Shown piece after piece: positions 61,895 to 64,000 of a DNA stretch of 64,000 nt. The translations under genes were made by a program, and so were the position numbers. The notes below the pieces were generated by a model. The model saw only the letters and a program-made list of their open reading frames with translations, ran no database searches and was not told the DNA's origin. Within the stretch, counting starts at the first letter, position 1, and each line of letters begins with the position of its first letter. The stretch lies in contig NZ_KB891988.1 in assembly GCF_000373625.1 (NCBI RefSeq), positions 1,055,208 through 1,119,207 of the forward strand, written 5' to 3'. This DNA is from Streptomyces sp. LaPpAH-108 (lineage in GTDB: Bacteria > Actinomycetota > Actinomycetes > Streptomycetales > Streptomycetaceae).

Positions 61895-62677
61895 CTAGAA
61901 CCAGTTGCGGCGGCTGCCGACCTCGGACAGCCACTGGTTCAGGTACGCCGCCCAGTCGGTGGCGTGGAAGTCGTGCAGGCCCACCTGGAAGGAACGGAAG
62001 GTGTCGGAGCCCTCGCTGAACAGGCCCGGCTTCTTGTCCATCTCCAGGACGACGTCCATGGCGTGCTCGTCGGCCACGAAACTGATCTCGACCTGGTGCA
62101 GACCCCGGTACTGCGACGGCGGGAAGAACTCGATCTCCTGGTAGAACGGCAGCCGCTGCCGGGTGCCCCGGATGTGACCGCGCTCCATGTCCGCGTTCTT
62201 GAAGCGGAAGCCCAGCTGGATGAAGGCGTCCAGGATCGCCTTCTGCGCGGGCAGCGGGTGCACGTTGATCGGGTCCAGGTCGGAGGAGTCCACCGCACGC
62301 GCGATCTGCAGCTCGGTGGTCACACCGATGTGCATCCCGCGCAGCCCCTGCCCGTCGATCATCGTGACCGGCGTCTCCCACGGGATCTCCAGCCCGAACG
62401 GCACCGCGTGCACCGCCCCCGCCTGCAACTCGAAGGCACCGCCGAGCCGTACCCGCGTGAACTCGATGTCCTGCTTGTACTCCTGGTCGCCGCTCTCCAC
62501 CTCGACCTTGGCCTGGAGCCCGACCGACAGCCCCTCGATGTTCTGCGCGACCGAGCCGCCCTGGATGTGGACCTCGCCCTGCACGACCCCACCGGGCACC
62601 ACATTGACCTCGGTCAGCACCGTCTCCACCGAGGCGCCACCGGCCCCCAGGCTCGCGAGCAGCTTCTTGAACGCCAT
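61895..62677 (-). CDS. spo0M: Sporulation-control protein Spo0M
   Basis: A 260-residue arrestin-like protein. The N-terminus [20 protein letters not shown], then [17 protein letters not shown] and [12 protein letters not shown], are typical of Spo0M. In Bacillus it affects sporulation and cell shape. It is separated by 45 bases from YbhB, possibly co-transcribed. Confidence 0.92.
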   Translation of the reverse strand: MAFKKLLASLGAGGASVETVLTEVNVVPGGVVQGEVHIQGGSVAQNIEGLSVGLQAKVEVESGDQEYKQDIEFTRVRLGGAFELQAGAVHAVPFGLEIPWETPVTMIDGQGLRGMHIGVTTELQIARAVDSSDLDPINVHPLPAQKAILDAFIQLGFRFKNADMERGHIRGTRQRLPFYQEIEFFPPSQYRGLHQVEISFVADEHAMDVVLEMDKKPGLFSEGSDTFRSFQVGLHDFHATDWAAYLNQWLSEVGSRRNWF

Positions 62678-62779
62678 TTACTCTCCCCTTACGAATGGAC
62701 CTTCGCCCCGTACAAACGCGATCCGGGTCCGACCGGTTCCGCCATGACGGCGACCGGGGCTGCACTACCCTCGGAGGGC

Positions 62780-63430
62780 ATGATCACGCCATCGGACCGT
62801 ACGCCACTGCCCCGGCAGTTCCTCGACCGTCCCGTCCTGGAGGTCGCCCCCGACCTCCTCGGCCGCCTCCTGGTGCGCACGACCCCCGACGGCCCGATCA
62901 TCGTCCGCCTCACCGAGGTCGAGGCGTACGACGGCCCGAACGACCCCGGCTCCCACGCCTTCCGGGGTCGCACCGCCCGCAACGGCGTGATGTTCGGCCC
63001 GCCCGGCCACGCGTACGTCTACTTCACCTACGGCATGTGGCACTGCATGAACCTTGTCTGCGGCCCCGAGGGCAGGGCGAGCGGGGTACTGCTCCGCGCC
63101 GGCGAGATCGTGGAGGGCGCCGAGCTGGCCCGCGAGCGCCGCCTTTCGGCCCGCAACGACAAGGAACTGGCCAAGGGCCCGGCCCGCCTGGCCACCGCCC
63201 TGGACATCGACCGCTCCCTGGACGGCGCGGACGTGTGCGACCCCGGGGCCGACCCGCTCCACCTCCTCACCGGCACCCCGGTCCCGCCCGGCCAGGTGCG
63301 CAACGGCCCGAGGACAGGCGTCGCCGGTGACGGCGGCGACGGCGAGGTGCACCCCTGGCGCTACTGGGTGGACGGCGACCCGACGGTGAGCCCCTACCGC
63401 CCTCATGCACCGAGACGCAGGTCACGTTGA
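62780..63430 (+). CDS. DNA-3-methyladenine glycosylase (AAG/MPG type)
   Basis: A 216-residue repair enzyme: [13 protein letters not shown], the catalytic [20 protein letters not shown] (Glu), [13 protein letters not shown] and [13 protein letters not shown]. It removes alkylated bases such as 3-methyladenine. The stop overlaps the -35 box of the rRNA promoter. Confidence 0.93.
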   Translation: MITPSDRTPLPRQFLDRPVLEVAPDLLGRLLVRTTPDGPIIVRLTEVEAYDGPNDPGSHAFRGRTARNGVMFGPPGHAYVYFTYGMWHCMNLVCGPEGRASGVLLRAGEIVEGAELARERRLSARNDKELAKGPARLATALDIDRSLDGADVCDPGADPLHLLTGTPVPPGQVRNGPRTGVAGDGGDGEVHPWRYWVDGDPTVSPYRPHAPRRRSR

Positions 63431-63455
63431 CTCGCTCTTGGAAGATGCGTAATGT
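63427..63455 (+). promoter_or_regulatory. Strong rRNA-operon promoter
   Basis: TTGACT (63427-63432), 17 bases, TAATGT (63450-63455). The -35 box lies in the stop codon of the glycosylase gene. A second weaker pair TTGAAC (63468-63473), N17, CAGTAG follows. Confidence 0.7.
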
Positions 63456-63478
63456 ACTCCGAGCCGCTTGAACCGGGT

Positions 63479-63494
63479 ACTGGCGATCGCCAGT
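63479..63494. promoter_or_regulatory. Perfect 16-bp palindrome ACTGGCGATCGCCAGT in the rRNA promoter region
   Basis: It lies 24 bases downstream of the first -10 box and overlaps the proposed second promoter. It centres on GATC. A regulator site or a structural element; function unknown. Confidence 0.7.
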
Positions 63495-63698
63495 AGACGG
63501 AAGCGGCCAACCCACTACCTATGACTTCCCCTTGGCGGGGGTCCATTCGACGTGCCCGCACGTCCGAATTGAATCCGCCGGGACTCGATTATGAGTCCGA
63601 GGGGGAATCGGCTAACGTAGTGAATGTCGAAAGGCCGAACGGCGAAAGCCGAAAAGCCCAAGACAATCCCCCCGACCGGGAGTCAGGCACTGAAAAGA

Positions 63699-63795
63699 GT
63701 CTGATAGAGTCGGAACCGCCGGAAAGGGAAACGCGAGAGCGAGAACCTGGAAAGCACCGAGGAAATCGGATCGGAAAACGGTCTGATAGAGTCGG
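63699..63795 (+). promoter_or_regulatory. Two copies of GTCTGATAGAGTCGG, putative tandem rRNA promoters
   Basis: The 15-mer occurs at 63699-63713 and 63781-63795, 82 bases apart. TAGAGT in each is a plausible -10 box; -35 boxes are weak, as reported for some Streptomyces rRNA promoters. The purine-rich (GGAAA) DNA around them is typical of these regions. Confidence 0.6.
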
Positions 63796-63839
63796 AAACA
63801 CCGAAGGGAAGCCCGGAGGAAAGCCCGAGAGGGTGAGTA

Positions 63840-64000
63840 CAAAGGAAGCGACCGTTCCTTGAGAACTCAACAGCGTGCCAAAAATCAACGCCAGATTTAG
63901 TTGATACCCCGTCTCCAGCATCAGCTGGGGCGAGGTTCCTTTGAAAAAACACAGCGAGGACGCTGTGAACGGTCGAGCCTATTCCGCTCGACTGTTCCGC
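63840..64000 (+). ncRNA. Leader of a ribosomal RNA operon (16S gene lies beyond the window)
   Basis: CCTTGAGAACTCAACAGCGT (63857-63876) and the following conserved stretch to TTTGAAAAAACACAGCGAGG match the precursor leader of Streptomyces rRNA operons, with the antitermination-type box. CACAGCG/CGCTGTG (63950-63956 with 63961-63967) is a processing hairpin. The mature 16S RNA should begin shortly after the window edge. Confidence 0.88.

Noticed and set aside
63589..63952. Short open frames in the rRNA leader region
   Set aside because: They overlap the conserved rRNA promoters and leader and have no protein features.

Overview
The window is a piece of a Streptomyces chromosome. GC content is very high, many starts are GTG, and the genes include a chaplin, a streptophobe-type membrane protein, an Scr1-type HTH/DUF397/ATP-binding trio, a Gbn-like nucleoid protein and an SGM_5486-type micro-protein. 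From memory, the gene order follows the conserved core of Streptomyces coelicolor around SCO1792 to SCO1849, read in reverse. No search was run, so orthology rests on recognised motifs and order.

Layout. 1-4.6 kb: the end of a cobalamin locus (cobQ partial, cobD) behind a cobalamin riboswitch, then a Pit phosphate transporter with its small membrane partner and a PHO-box-like promoter, and a GH25 lysozyme. 4.7-10.4 kb: a class II aldolase, an alpha/beta hydrolase, a roughly 680-bp degenerate repeat array, a protein of unknown function, a VOC protein and a zinc metallopeptidase. 10.4-14.1 kb: an ABC-F protein preceded by a seven-codon micro-ORF, then gbn behind a cluster of GATC sites, and an enoyl-CoA hydratase homologue. 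14.2-17.4 kb: an Asp23/Gls24 envelope cluster, five overlapping or closely packed genes plus one divergent gene. 17.4-26.6 kb: SDR, GH15 trehalase/glucoamylase type, SURF1, a Cys-rich mini-protein, a DEDDh exonuclease, a zinc alcohol dehydrogenase, CopD, a CoA transferase and a small two-TM frame with a probable one-base frameshift. 26.7-33.2 kb: secreted subtilase, DUF485 plus acetate-type symporter, moaA, small conserved proteins, GlsB.

33.2-38.8 kb: tyrS, a tldE/tldD pair separated by a micro-ORF made by duplication of the 3' end of tldD, and an HTH/DUF397 pair in which the HTH gene is frameshifted by an exact 38-bp tandem duplication. 38.9-42 kb: an anti-sigma-like ATPase, a Phd/VapC toxin-antitoxin pair with a likely operator, and fabG-fabI. 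42-47 kb: small secreted protein, a GntR regulator facing an MFS exporter across an operator that overlaps its promoter, SGM_5486 micro-protein, SixA, serB. 47.3-52.5 kb: streptophobe protein, a double-FHA ABC transporter, an SLT transglycosylase. 52.9-57.1 kb: QueA-like protein with an SDR, a GAF histidine kinase/NarL regulator pair, and a cysteine-free chaplin of ChpE type. 57.2-63.4 kb: unknown protein, ABC ATPase, NfeD, SPFH protein, HNH nuclease, YbhB, Spo0M and 3-methyladenine DNA glycosylase. The last 570 bases are the promoter and leader region of a ribosomal RNA operon whose 16S gene begins beyond the window.

Most of the window is ordinary core genome. The unusual signals are small: two short duplications that rewrite gene ends, a GATC cluster next to the GATC-binding protein gene, a micro-ORF ahead of the ABC-F gene, the repeat array, and several operator-like palindromes.
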